A stretch of DNA of 5,728 nt. Source: Bacteroidales bacterium (lineage in GTDB: Bacteria > Bacteroidota > Bacteroidia > Bacteroidales > JAADJA01). Below the pieces are notes generated by a model. The model did not search any database, was not told the DNA's origin, and saw only the letters and a list, made by a program, of their open reading frames with translations. Position 1 is the stretch's first letter. Every line of letters begins with the position of its first letter. Shown here piece after piece: positions 1 through 5,728 of this stretch. A program made the translations under genes and the position numbers. The stretch is taken from NCBI GenBank assembly GCA_029934735.1, contig JAOZLR010000062.1, positions 4,815-10,542 on the forward strand. The letters run 5' to 3'.

Positions 1-137
1 TAGGCTGGATTAGTAAGCCTTTGGCTAATTGATTAATGTGAGAATTAATGAATGATTAAATGAATAAAAAGGTAAAATAGTAAATTGGTAATTCCAATTT
101 TAACCAATTAACATAATTAACAATAAAACAAAAGAAA
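1..137 (+). promoter_or_regulatory. AT-rich leader upstream of the CYTH gene with short direct repeats and competing dyads
   Basis: This is non-coding sequence before the CYTH start. Three near-identical words, ATTAATG at 32-38, ATTAATG at 44-50 and ATTAAATG at 55-62, are spaced 11-12 bases apart, about one helical turn. Further down, AAATTGG (82-88) can pair with CCAATTT (94-100). The overlapping AATTGGT (83-89) can instead pair with ACCAATT (103-109), so only one of the two hairpins can form. The last 30 bases before the ATG are A-rich, with no purine-rich Shine-Dalgarno core, as is usual in Bacteroidota. I find no good match to the Bacteroidota -33/-7 promoter pattern (TTTG, then TAnnTTTG). 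The leader probably carries the promoter, but I cannot place it. The repeats could be chance in such AT-rich DNA. Confidence 0.3.
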
Positions 138-608
138 ATGGCACAGGAAATAGAAAGAAAATTTTTGGTGAAGGGCGATTTTATGCCTTTCGTGACAAAA
201 CAGACAAGAATTACTCAGGGATATTTATCATCAGTTCCTGAAAGAACTGTAAGAGTCAGAATTAAAGGTGATAAAGGATTTATCACTATTAAAGGAATAG
301 GAAATGAATCAGGAGCAAGTCGCTATGAATGGGAAAAAGAGATTTCTGTTGAAGAGGTAAATGAACTTCTGAAACTTTGCGAGCCCGGAATTATTGACAA
401 AACCCGTTATATTGTTCCGGCCAGCGATGGGTTAAAATTTGAAGTTGATGAGTTTTATGGCGACAATGATGGTCTTACGGTTGCCGAAATTGAGCTTCCT
501 GATGAAGATTTCAAATTTGTAAAACCGGAATGGCTTGGTGAAGAGGTTACGGGTGATGTAAAATACTTTAACTCGATGTTAATGAAAAATCCTTTTAAGA
601 ATTGGTAG
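138..608 (+). CDS. CYTH domain (triphosphate tunnel metalloenzyme) protein
   Basis: The protein is a 156-residue, single-domain, soluble, cytoplasmic CYTH-family protein. Family members bind triphosphate substrates inside a beta-barrel tunnel with divalent metal; small bacterial ones characterised so far mostly hydrolyse inorganic tripolyphosphate or nucleoside triphosphates, and a few are class IV adenylate cyclases. The hallmark ExExK signature sits at the extreme N-terminus (E4, E6, K8), which fixes this ATG as the start. Other expected tunnel residues are the R39-R41-K43 strand, K52 in a T-I-K-G strand, the alternating acids E64/E66/E68, the K88/R90 pair, E102/D104 and E117/E119. The C-terminus has the G-E-E-V-T-G-D segment followed by Y-F-N, as in short bacterial homologues. 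The length matches the compact bacterial class with no extra CHAD or nucleotide-kinase domain. All catalytic positions I can place look intact, so it is likely active. Substrate cannot be decided from sequence; a triphosphatase is more likely than a cyclase. It lies 101 bases upstream of the permease gene on the same strand. Confidence 0.92.
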   Translation: MAQEIERKFLVKGDFMPFVTKQTRITQGYLSSVPERTVRVRIKGDKGFITIKGIGNESGASRYEWEKEISVEEVNELLKLCEPGIIDKTRYIVPASDGLKFEVDEFYGDNDGLTVAEIELPDEDFKFVKPEWLGEEVTGDVKYFNSMLMKNPFKNW

Positions 609-709
609 AGTGATAGTGAAAATAGGAGTAGGTTAAGTACTATAAAATATTAAAACGCTGAGAGGTTGTGTGAAGCATTTAATATATAAACTGTAATATC
701 CAAAATAAT

Positions 710-2326
710 ATGGTAGAAGATAAGGTAGCAAAGGCAAAAGCGTTCGATCCTTTGGATATGAACAACTACAAGATAGAAAAACTACCAAAACGCTCCAAAT
801 CAAAGTTCGAAACATTTCTTGCTATTATAGGAGCCCCGTTGGCAATTTTGACATTCATACTTATCTATTTTGTCGCAAAGCCCACTTTTTTATTGCATAT
901 CGATCCATCATCCCTGAGCGATTATGCACGTTTGGTATATGATACAATGGGATCGGAAGAGTTTTCGAGAATAAATATTGCAATGATGGCTATTTTTGCA
1001 GTTGGCATTATTTTATGGATGACCGAAGCTATTCCTAATTACCTTACTTCGTTGATTATAATCATCAGTCTTGTTTTAACCGGAGTGCTTAGTGAGAAAG
1101 AGGCTTATGCTCAGCTTGGACACAAAGTGATGTGGCTTAATATTATGTCATTCGTCCTGGCAAGTATGCTGGTGAAAACAGGACTTGCTAAGCGGTTTGC
1201 TCTTTGGTTTATTGTTCACTTTGGTAAAAATTCATCGTCACTGTTTTTGAGCTTTCTTGTTATCAATGTTGTCTTATCAGCTTTTGTCTCTGCAACAACT
1301 GCCAAGGCAGCAATTCTTCTGCCTATTTTTATGGTCATAGCAGCCATTTACGGTGCAAGGGGCGGGGATAATAAAAATAACTTCGGACGAAATATTGTCT
1401 TGCAAAACCTTTTTTATATAAATATCGGAGCAAGTGGTTTTCTTACCGGTTCGGGAGCAAATCTTCTTGCTGCATCTCTTATTATAGGTGCTACCGGTGT
1501 CGATCTGTTTTTCTCCGACTGGATGATGGGAAATTTTCCTGTTGCTGTCGGGCTGATGCTAATTGGTTATTTGGTAGCTACCAAAATATTTTTCCCTTTG
1601 AAAAAAGAAGAAAGAGTTCCTCAGATTGAAGGGGGTATGGATAGACTGAAAGAGGAACTCGGTAAACTAGGGAAAATCAGTTTTGAAGAGAAAAAGGCTA
1701 CAGTTCTTTTCCTGGCAATTTTATTCTTTTGGGCAACTGACAAATATCACGGCATAAGTCCTACAGCTATTGCTTTTATCGGTGCTATAATTGCACTTTT
1801 GCCGCGTATTGGAATAGTTAACTGGAACGATGTGGATATACCCTGGCACCTGATGCTTTTCTCCGCCGGAGCCTACACACTGGGCGCAGGGTTTAAAGCC
1901 ACAGACCTTCCATCGCTATCGGTTAATGCTACTTTTGAGGCCCTCGGAATTGGTGATGGTACACCATTCTGGGCTTTGTATCTGTTACTGACTTTTACAA
2001 TGGTTTTCAGTGCACTGATATTCCAGTCGAAGACAATGCGTACTATGATATTTGTTCCGATAGCTCTTGGTGTTGCAGTCCGTTTCGGTTACAGCCCGTT
2101 AAGCCTTGCCCTCCCAGTAGCTTTTCTGATTGAACATGTATATGCCTTGCCATTCAATAGTAAACCGGCAGCTCTGCTCTACGAAACAGACCAATACAGT
2201 TTGACTGACACTTTCAAATATGGTGTTACAATGTTGTTTATAGGATGGTTTATGAGTATCCTGATGGGTGAGACCTGGTATCGCTATCTGGATATCACAC
2301 CTGATGGGGTTTTTGGGATTTTTTAA
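710..2326 (+). CDS. SLC13/DASS-family anion permease, divergent signature motifs
   Basis: This 538-residue inner-membrane protein belongs to the divalent anion:sodium symporter (SLC13, Na_sulph_symp) family, whose members import dicarboxylates, sulfate or phosphate. A charged N-terminal tail (about 1-33) precedes many hydrophobic segments (near 35-55, 89-127, 140-156, 176-215, 229-262, 273-292, 329-367, 378-397, 420-458, 461-480, 503-519). Family landmarks appear twice, reflecting the inverted repeat: V-K-T-G-L-A-K-R (155-162), T-G-S-G-A-N (246-251) where the family has G-T-P-P-N, I-P-W-H-L-M-L-F (377-384), and P-F-N-S-K-P-A (481-487) at the second P-P-N site. Both SNT motifs are altered: A195-T196-T197 with K199 in the first half, S440-K441-T442 with R444 in the second. 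Loss of these normal Na+/substrate positions makes the coupling ion and substrate uncertain. The start at 710 is the longest. The ATG at 758 (M17) is possible too, and neither has a recognisable ribosome-binding site. Cotranscription with the CYTH gene is possible but unproven given the 101-base gap. Confidence 0.85.
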   Translation: MVEDKVAKAKAFDPLDMNNYKIEKLPKRSKSKFETFLAIIGAPLAILTFILIYFVAKPTFLLHIDPSSLSDYARLVYDTMGSEEFSRINIAMMAIFAVGIILWMTEAIPNYLTSLIIIISLVLTGVLSEKEAYAQLGHKVMWLNIMSFVLASMLVKTGLAKRFALWFIVHFGKNSSSLFLSFLVINVVLSAFVSATTAKAAILLPIFMVIAAIYGARGGDNKNNFGRNIVLQNLFYINIGASGFLTGSGANLLAASLIIGATGVDLFFSDWMMGNFPVAVGLMLIGYLVATKIFFPLKKEERVPQIEGGMDRLKEELGKLGKISFEEKKATVLFLAILFFWATDKYHGISPTAIAFIGAIIALLPRIGIVNWNDVDIPWHLMLFSAGAYTLGAGFKATDLPSLSVNATFEALGIGDGTPFWALYLLLTFTMVFSALIFQSKTMRTMIFVPIALGVAVRFGYSPLSLALPVAFLIEHVYALPFNSKPAALLYETDQYSLTDTFKYGVTMLFIGWFMSILMGETWYRYLDITPDGVFGIF

Positions 2327-2388
2327 AATCAAAATTTTTGAGATGAAAGTAATTCACCCCGCATTTCGCTTCGCTCATACGGGGCTAC

Positions 2389-2412
2389 CAACATTGAATC
2401 CCTCCGGGATTC
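2389..2412 (+). repeat. Short repeat unit, copy 1 (CAAC-ATT-RAATCC plus hairpin)
   Basis: The unit begins CAACATTGAATCC and closes a perfect 7-base hairpin with a 3-base loop (arms 2396-2402 and 2406-2412). A related unit at 2479-2507 begins CAACCATTAAATCC and also forms a hairpin with a 3-base loop. The shared 5' flank, the shared AATCC/GGATT arm core and the same loop size suggest the two are diverged members of one repeat family, not independent palindromes. Confidence 0.5.
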
Positions 2413-2478
2413 TTTGCAATCATAACCTCATATGACTAACTTATTGGTCATGTATATTATATTATTAAATTGATCATG

Positions 2479-2507
2479 CAACCATTAAATCCACCCTTGG
2501 TGGATTT
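2479..2507 (+). repeat. Short repeat unit, copy 2 (CAACC-ATT-AAATCC plus hairpin)
   Basis: This is the second member of the pair described at 2389-2412. It has a longer, perfect 9-base stem (2487-2495 with 2499-2507) and loop CTT. A further partial echo, CATTAAAT, occurs at 2516-2523 just downstream. There is no T-tract right after the stem on the plus strand, so it is a weak candidate for a classical intrinsic terminator. Confidence 0.5.
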
Positions 2508-2595
2508 TCCTACGGCATTAAATTTTTTCACGTAATTTTTCCACCGCAGTCACGCTTTAAGGCGTGATGAGGATGAGAAAAATAGGGAGAAAATT

Positions 2596-2625
2596 TCATT
2601 CCGATAGTTATCGGAATGACTTTTT
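2596..2625 (+). terminator. Candidate intrinsic terminator (11-base dyad followed by CTTTTT)
   Basis: TCATTCCGATA (2596-2606) is perfectly complementary to TATCGGAATGA (2609-2619). Only GT lies between the arms, so the real loop is probably AGTT with a 10-base stem. The arm is followed on the plus strand by CTTTTT (2620-2625), the layout of a rho-independent terminator. It lies 270 bases after the permease stop, so it would terminate only read-through transcripts. It may equally be one more palindrome of the repeat block. On the minus strand the stem is followed only by AAATTTTC, a poorer signal for trkH. Confidence 0.4.
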
Positions 2626-2626
2626 G

Positions 2627-2670
2627 TTACTTTTGTGTCAAGGCAAAAGTAATGAAGAAGAAGCCTTGAC
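2627..2670. repeat. Two interleaved inverted repeats with pseudoknot-like topology
   Basis: TTACTTTTG (2627-2635) is complementary to CAAAAGTAA (2644-2652). The intervening GTCAAGGC (2637-2644) is complementary to GCCTTGAC (2663-2670). The arms therefore alternate A-B-A'-B'. In RNA the two helices could stack as an H-type pseudoknot (sharing base 2644) or act as alternatives. The pairing is read directly from the sequence. Any function is unknown, and I recall similar ACTTTTG...CAAAAGT palindromes as common repeats in Bacteroidota. Confidence 0.45.
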
Positions 2671-2726
2671 TAATATTCTGATTCCTGGAAAAGATGGCAT
2701 TCTCACCAAAAAAATAACCTAACCTC

Positions 2727-4187
2727 TTATTTCCTCCAAAAAGCCGGAGAGAAAATAACCAGTACTGTAAAAAGTTCCAGCCTGCCAAGCAACATTAAAA
2801 AGGTGAGAAACCATTTTCCTGTAGTCGGTATTTCAGAATAATTTTCAGCAGGCCCCACATCTCCGATACCTGGTCCTATATTCCCCAAAGAGGCAATGGT
2901 AGCGCCTACAGCAGATGAGAAATCAAGACCTATCCAGGTCATTATAAAGGTACCGAAAAAGAAAGTAAGCATATAAAATATAAAAAAGGCCAGCACAAGA
3001 TGGATTATCTTTTCCGATACTGTCTTTCCATTAAATCGAACAGGGATAACCGCCTGTGGGTGTATCATCCTTTTAAACTCCAGAGCGCTGCTTTTAAGCA
3101 GCAATATATGCCTTGCTATCTTAATTCCGCCTGCTGTTGAACCTGCACTACCTCCAATGAACATCAATACAAAAATAAAAATCCAGATGTGGGCCGGCCA
3201 TAAAAGGTAATCGGCTGAGACAAATCCAGTAGTCGTTACAATGGACACAACCTGAAATAACGAATCGCGGAAAACCTTTTCAATATTACCATTTCCCTCA
3301 TAAAGAAGAAGCAGTGTTATTACTATAGCAAACCCAAAAGTAAAAAGGATGTAAGATCTGTATTCTTCATTTTGCCAAACTGTTTTAAACTTGCCGTGAA
3401 TTGCAAAATAATGCAATGTAAAGTTTGTTCCTGCAAAAATCATAAAAACAATTATAACGTATTGTGTGTAAGGAGAGAAATTAGTCACAGAGGCATTATG
3501 TGTTGAGAAGCCACCTGTTGCCATAGTTGCAAAGGAGTGAGTTAGAGAATCAAAAAAACTCATTTTACCAATCATCAATAAAATGGTTTCCATAAATGTA
3601 AATGAGACATAAATCAGCCATAATCTCTTTGCAGTAGCAGTAATACGCGGATGTAACTTATCTGGTGTAATTCCCGGCATCTCAGCAACAAACAACTGCA
3701 TTCCACCGATTCCAAGTAGAGGCAATATGGCAACAGAGAGGACAATTATTCCCATACCTCCAATCCAGTGGGTCATTGACCTCCAGTATAATATTCCTTT
3801 GGGCAGAGATTCGATATCCGTCAGAATGGAGGCACCTGTAGTTGTAAAACCTGATATTGTCTCAAAAAATGCATCAGTAACATTTGGGATAGCTCCGCTT
3901 AACAGATAAGGTATCATTCCAAAAAGAGATATTACAATCCATGCAAGGGAAACAATCAGATAGGCTTCTCTTTTACCGATCTTTTTATCAGCATTTTTAG
4001 TAAAGTACCATGTCAGAATACCTATAATGAGAGTAAAAATCCCACTGTTCATCAAGCTAAAGCATTTATTCCCACAAAAATAGATCGAAAATGGGATTCC
4101 CGTAAACATAAACAAGCCTTCGATTATCAGCAAAAAGCCAAGGATTTGAATAATTATTTTCCAGTTTATTTTCGGGAGCGAACTCAT
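2727..4187 (-). CDS. trkH: TrkH family potassium uptake protein (membrane subunit)
   Basis: The 486-residue inner-membrane K+ channel-like subunit of a Trk/Ktr system has four M1-P-M2 repeats. The four selectivity-filter P-loops are visible in order: S-G-F-T-T-T-G-A (112-119), T-M-A-T-G-G-F-S-T (221-229), S-I-V-T-T-T-G-F (315-322) and S-L-G-N-I-G-P-G (433-440), each with the invariant filter glycine (G118, G225, G321, G438). The glycine-rich intramembrane gate segment G-G-S-A-G-S-T-A-G-G (345-354), followed by K356 and R359, matches the loop in the third repeat that controls the pore. The C-terminus, G-R-L-E-L-F and then F-S-P-A-F-W, is typical of the family. Length and motifs indicate a complete, functional gene. 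It starts 5 bases after the trkA stop on the minus strand, so translation is probably coupled and the two are cotranscribed. There is no clear ribosome-binding site. K+ uptake would be driven by the membrane potential and gated by the TrkA ring. Confidence 0.96.
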   Translation of the reverse strand: MSSLPKINWKIIIQILGFLLIIEGLFMFTGIPFSIYFCGNKCFSLMNSGIFTLIIGILTWYFTKNADKKIGKREAYLIVSLAWIVISLFGMIPYLLSGAIPNVTDAFFETISGFTTTGASILTDIESLPKGILYWRSMTHWIGGMGIIVLSVAILPLLGIGGMQLFVAEMPGITPDKLHPRITATAKRLWLIYVSFTFMETILLMIGKMSFFDSLTHSFATMATGGFSTHNASVTNFSPYTQYVIIVFMIFAGTNFTLHYFAIHGKFKTVWQNEEYRSYILFTFGFAIVITLLLLYEGNGNIEKVFRDSLFQVVSIVTTTGFVSADYLLWPAHIWIFIFVLMFIGGSAGSTAGGIKIARHILLLKSSALEFKRMIHPQAVIPVRFNGKTVSEKIIHLVLAFFIFYMLTFFFGTFIMTWIGLDFSSAVGATIASLGNIGPGIGDVGPAENYSEIPTTGKWFLTFLMLLGRLELFTVLVIFSPAFWRK

Positions 4188-4192
4188 ATGGC

Positions 4193-5548
4193 TTAGAACC
4201 AGTTTTTAGTTTTAAATAATTTTTCAACTTTCGAAATAGCCCTGGGAAAGGCAAAAACAACAACTTTATCATTTTCCTTTATCTGAAAATCACCTGTAGC
4301 AATGAATCCCTGTTTGTTGCGCACAATACCTCCAATAAAACTACCTTCCGGAATATTAAGTTCTTTTATGGTTTTTTTTGTAACAGGTGATTTTGATTGT
4401 GCTTTTAATTCAATAACTTCCGCATCAATCCCGCTCAGGCATTTAAGCATACTTATCTCGGCGCTGTGTGTAAAGCGGGAAATGTAGCTTGCCGAAATTA
4501 GTTTTTTATTTATGATTGTATCAATTCCCACACTTTGTGCAATGTCTATATAATCAATAATCTCAACGAGGGCAATGGTTTTTTTTGCCCCAAGTTTACG
4601 GGCGTGCAAGCAGGTCATAATGTTAGTTTCCGTATTGTTGGTAACTGCTATAAAAGCATCCATATTTTCAATATCCTCAGACTCTAACAAATCGATGTCT
4701 CTGGCATCACCGTTTATTATCAGCGTTTTGTCCAAATCCTCAACCAATAATTCGCAACGGGTTTTATCATTTTCAATAAGTTTAATATTGTGATTTTTTT
4801 CCAGCTTTTTTGCGGTTCTTCTCCCAATTCTTCCTCCTCCGACAATCATAATATCTTTGACTTCAATTTGCTGTTTTGCTCCAAGCTTCAGTAGTTGTGG
4901 GATGCCTTCAGGCTTGGTAATTACGTAAGCAAGGTCATTAGCCATAAAAACATCTTCACCGGTGGGAATAAAAGCTTTAGAGTTGCGGTAAATAGCAATT
5001 GCTCTGAATTTAAGGTCGGGATTCTCAATAGCGATTTCATTTAGCGATTTACCTATAACATATGCATTTCCCTCAAGTTTGAGCATAAAAAGAGATAGCA
5101 GTCCGTGGGAGAAATTAAAAGTTTCAGTGGCAGCAGCCATTTTCAGTAAATCAATGATATCATCGGCAGCAATTATTTCGGGACTTACAATTTCATCGAT
5201 CCCGAGGCTCTGGAACAGGTCCTTTTTTGATTTATACAGATAAGCAGGATTGCTAACACGGGCAATAGTACGCTTGGCCCCCAGTTTTTTCCCTACAGCT
5301 GCAGTTAGTAAATTAGTTTCCTGCTCATGCAAAACCGAAATTAACAAATCGGCTTTGTTAACATGGGCATCCTGTAGTACCTTAGGATTGGATGAATCAC
5401 CTGTTATTGTAAGAATATCCGTACTTGATTCAAGCATTTTGAGTAAATCTTCATGTGGGTCAACAATAGTGATATCGTGATTTTCATCCTGCAACATCTT
5501 GGCAAGATGAAATCCAACCTCCCCGTCACCGGCTATAATAATATTCAT
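4193..5548 (-). CDS. trkA: Trk system potassium transporter TrkA (tandem RCK/KTN regulator)
   Basis: The 451-residue cytoplasmic regulatory subunit binds NAD(H) and adenine nucleotides and assembles as a ring under TrkH to open or close the K+ pore. The protein is a full tandem duplication. The first Rossmann (TrkA-N) domain, about 1-135, has G7-x-G9-x-x-G12 and the acidic residue D30 at the end of strand 2, where NAD ribose is held. A TrkA-C domain spans about 140-215. The second Rossmann domain, about 231-360, has G237-x-G239-x-x-G242 with acidic E259, and a second TrkA-C domain runs about 370-445. Both nucleotide sites look intact, unlike homologues where one is degenerate. The length fits two-domain TrkA rather than the short KtrA form. 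The start is set by M-N-I-I-I-A-G, which puts the glycine motif at the usual distance. It is the first gene of the trkA-trkH operon, and a candidate promoter lies about 28 bases upstream. Confidence 0.96.
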   Translation of the reverse strand: MNIIIAGDGEVGFHLAKMLQDENHDITIVDPHEDLLKMLESSTDILTITGDSSNPKVLQDAHVNKADLLISVLHEQETNLLTAAVGKKLGAKRTIARVSNPAYLYKSKKDLFQSLGIDEIVSPEIIAADDIIDLLKMAAATETFNFSHGLLSLFMLKLEGNAYVIGKSLNEIAIENPDLKFRAIAIYRNSKAFIPTGEDVFMANDLAYVITKPEGIPQLLKLGAKQQIEVKDIMIVGGGRIGRRTAKKLEKNHNIKLIENDKTRCELLVEDLDKTLIINGDARDIDLLESEDIENMDAFIAVTNNTETNIMTCLHARKLGAKKTIALVEIIDYIDIAQSVGIDTIINKKLISASYISRFTHSAEISMLKCLSGIDAEVIELKAQSKSPVTKKTIKELNIPEGSFIGGIVRNKQGFIATGDFQIKENDKVVVFAFPRAISKVEKLFKTKNWF

Positions 5549-5575
5549 AATTTAGTAATTTTTCCAAGTGCGAAA

Positions 5576-5583
5576 TAAAAGTA
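5576..5583 (-). promoter_or_regulatory. Candidate -7 element for trkA-trkH
   Basis: Read on the minus strand this is TACTTTTA, matching 7 of 8 positions of the Bacteroidota -7 consensus TAnnTTTG. It lies 27 bases upstream of the trkA ATG, implying a short 5' leader. No good TTTG -33 box sits at the expected 19-base spacing: TTAT is found there, with a TTTG further upstream at 5620-5623. The call therefore rests on one half of the promoter in AT-rich DNA. Confidence 0.25.
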
Positions 5584-5607
5584 TTATTTTGAAATAATCA
5601 ATATAAA

Positions 5608-5728
5608 TTAGTATTTTATCAAATTTGAGGCTCTTTTTTGTGCTCTAATTCCGAGATTGGAATAGAATGCCGGACCTCTGGGTGCCGGAGCAATAATCAA
5701 TGTGAATATTTCTGTGGGGGTAGTTTTT
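5608..5728 (-). other. Window-edge segment: open minus-strand frame or structured element
   Basis: On the minus strand one frame stays open from the window edge for 40 codons to a TAA at 5608-5610. It ends in a mixed-composition peptide containing A-P-A-P-R-G-P-A-F-Y-S-N-L-G-I-R-A. I do not recognise it, and it does not look like the C-terminus of Dxs, which I recall as a possible neighbour of trkA in related genomes. The same bases also fold. TGCT (5641-5644) pairs with AGCA (5689-5692), enclosing ATTCC/GGAAT (5648-5652, 5659-5663) and a second hairpin, CCGGACC (5670-5676) with GGT plus CCGG (5681-5683, 5685-5688, one bulged G). This could be the 3' end of an upstream gene, leaving 59 bases before trkA, or a structured intergenic element. 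The evidence does not decide between them. Confidence 0.25.

Larger units (their letters stand above)
2327..2726. repeat. Non-coding spacer between convergent genes filled with REP-like inverted repeats
   Basis: No plausible gene lies in these 400 bases. They contain a run of dyads between about 2357 and 2670: CCCCG (2357-2361) with CGGGG (2380-2384); GAATCCC (2396-2402) with GGGATTC (2406-2412); ATGACTAA (2432-2439) with TTGGTCAT (2444-2451, one G-T pair); AAATCCACC (2487-2495) with GGTGGATTT (2499-2507); TCACGC (2550-2555) with GCGTGA (2562-2567); an 11-base dyad at 2596-2619; and interleaved dyads at 2627-2670. The density and the G+C-rich arms inside AT-rich DNA resemble mosaic palindromic repeats between convergent genes in Bacteroidota genomes. 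That resemblance is from memory and was not searched. Likely roles are transcription termination from both sides, mRNA 3'-end protection, or simply repeat accumulation. Confidence 0.7.

Noticed and set aside
633..815. 60-codon minus-strand frame with a lipoprotein-like N-terminus, between the CYTH and permease genes
   Set aside because: It overlaps the first 35 permease codons on the opposite strand. The apparent L-S-C-S-C motif is isolated, and the rest is low-complexity leucine/tyrosine from AT-rich antisense sequence.
2099..2332. 77-codon open frame on the minus strand
   Set aside because: It lies almost wholly antisense to the end of the well-supported permease gene, and its translation shows no recognisable domain or membrane pattern.
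2357..2670. CRISPR-like array
   Set aside because: The repeats are not identical, are not evenly spaced and have no unique spacers of constant length. They are individual palindromes.
4188..4192. Frameshift or split gene between trkA and trkH
   Set aside because: Each protein is complete, with its own normal N- and C-terminus. The 5-base gap is ordinary operon spacing, not a broken fusion.
4066..4272. 68-codon minus-strand frame spanning the trkA/trkH junction
   Set aside because: It overlaps the end of trkA and the start of trkH in another frame. Both of those are clear full-length genes, so this is a shadow.
5641..5692. tRNA or known riboswitch
   Set aside because: The fold has no 7-base acceptor stem, no T-loop GTTCGA-type sequence and no anticodon arm of proper size, and I cannot match it to a riboswitch class I know.

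Overview
The window is AT-rich (roughly 35-40% G+C by eye) and tightly packed. The genes start behind A-rich leaders with no clear Shine-Dalgarno sequence. The spacer between the convergent gene pairs is filled with hairpin-forming repeats of a style I associate with Bacteroidota (Bacteroidales/Marinilabiliales-like genomes). The assignment to that phylum is an inference from style and from protein character; no marker gene is present.

Layout: bases 1-137 are an AT-rich leader with short direct repeats and two competing dyads. 138-608 (+) encodes a small CYTH/triphosphate-tunnel protein. 710-2326 (+) encodes a divergent SLC13/DASS-family anion permease. 2327-2726 is a 400-base non-coding spacer between convergent transcription units, with at least seven inverted repeats and a pair of related repeat units. 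2727-4187 (-) is trkH and 4193-5548 (-) is trkA. These two are separated by only 5 bases and almost certainly form one potassium-uptake operon transcribed trkA then trkH. 5549-5728 holds the trkA upstream region and, at the window edge, either the tail of a further minus-strand gene or a structured element.

How the genes work together: TrkA is a cytosolic nucleotide-sensing ring protein and TrkH the membrane K+ channel-like subunit it gates, so the right half is a complete, ordinary Trk/Ktr-type K+ uptake system. In the left half a CYTH phosphohydrolase candidate and an anion permease lie on the same strand 101 bases apart. Whether they are one functional unit is unknown.

The most unusual protein feature is in the permease. 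The two internal SNT signature motifs that normally help form the sodium/substrate sites are replaced, at pseudo-symmetric positions, by sequences carrying lysine or arginine. I see no CRISPR array, tRNA, rRNA, insertion sequence or toxin/defence gene, and no convincing new multi-gene system.
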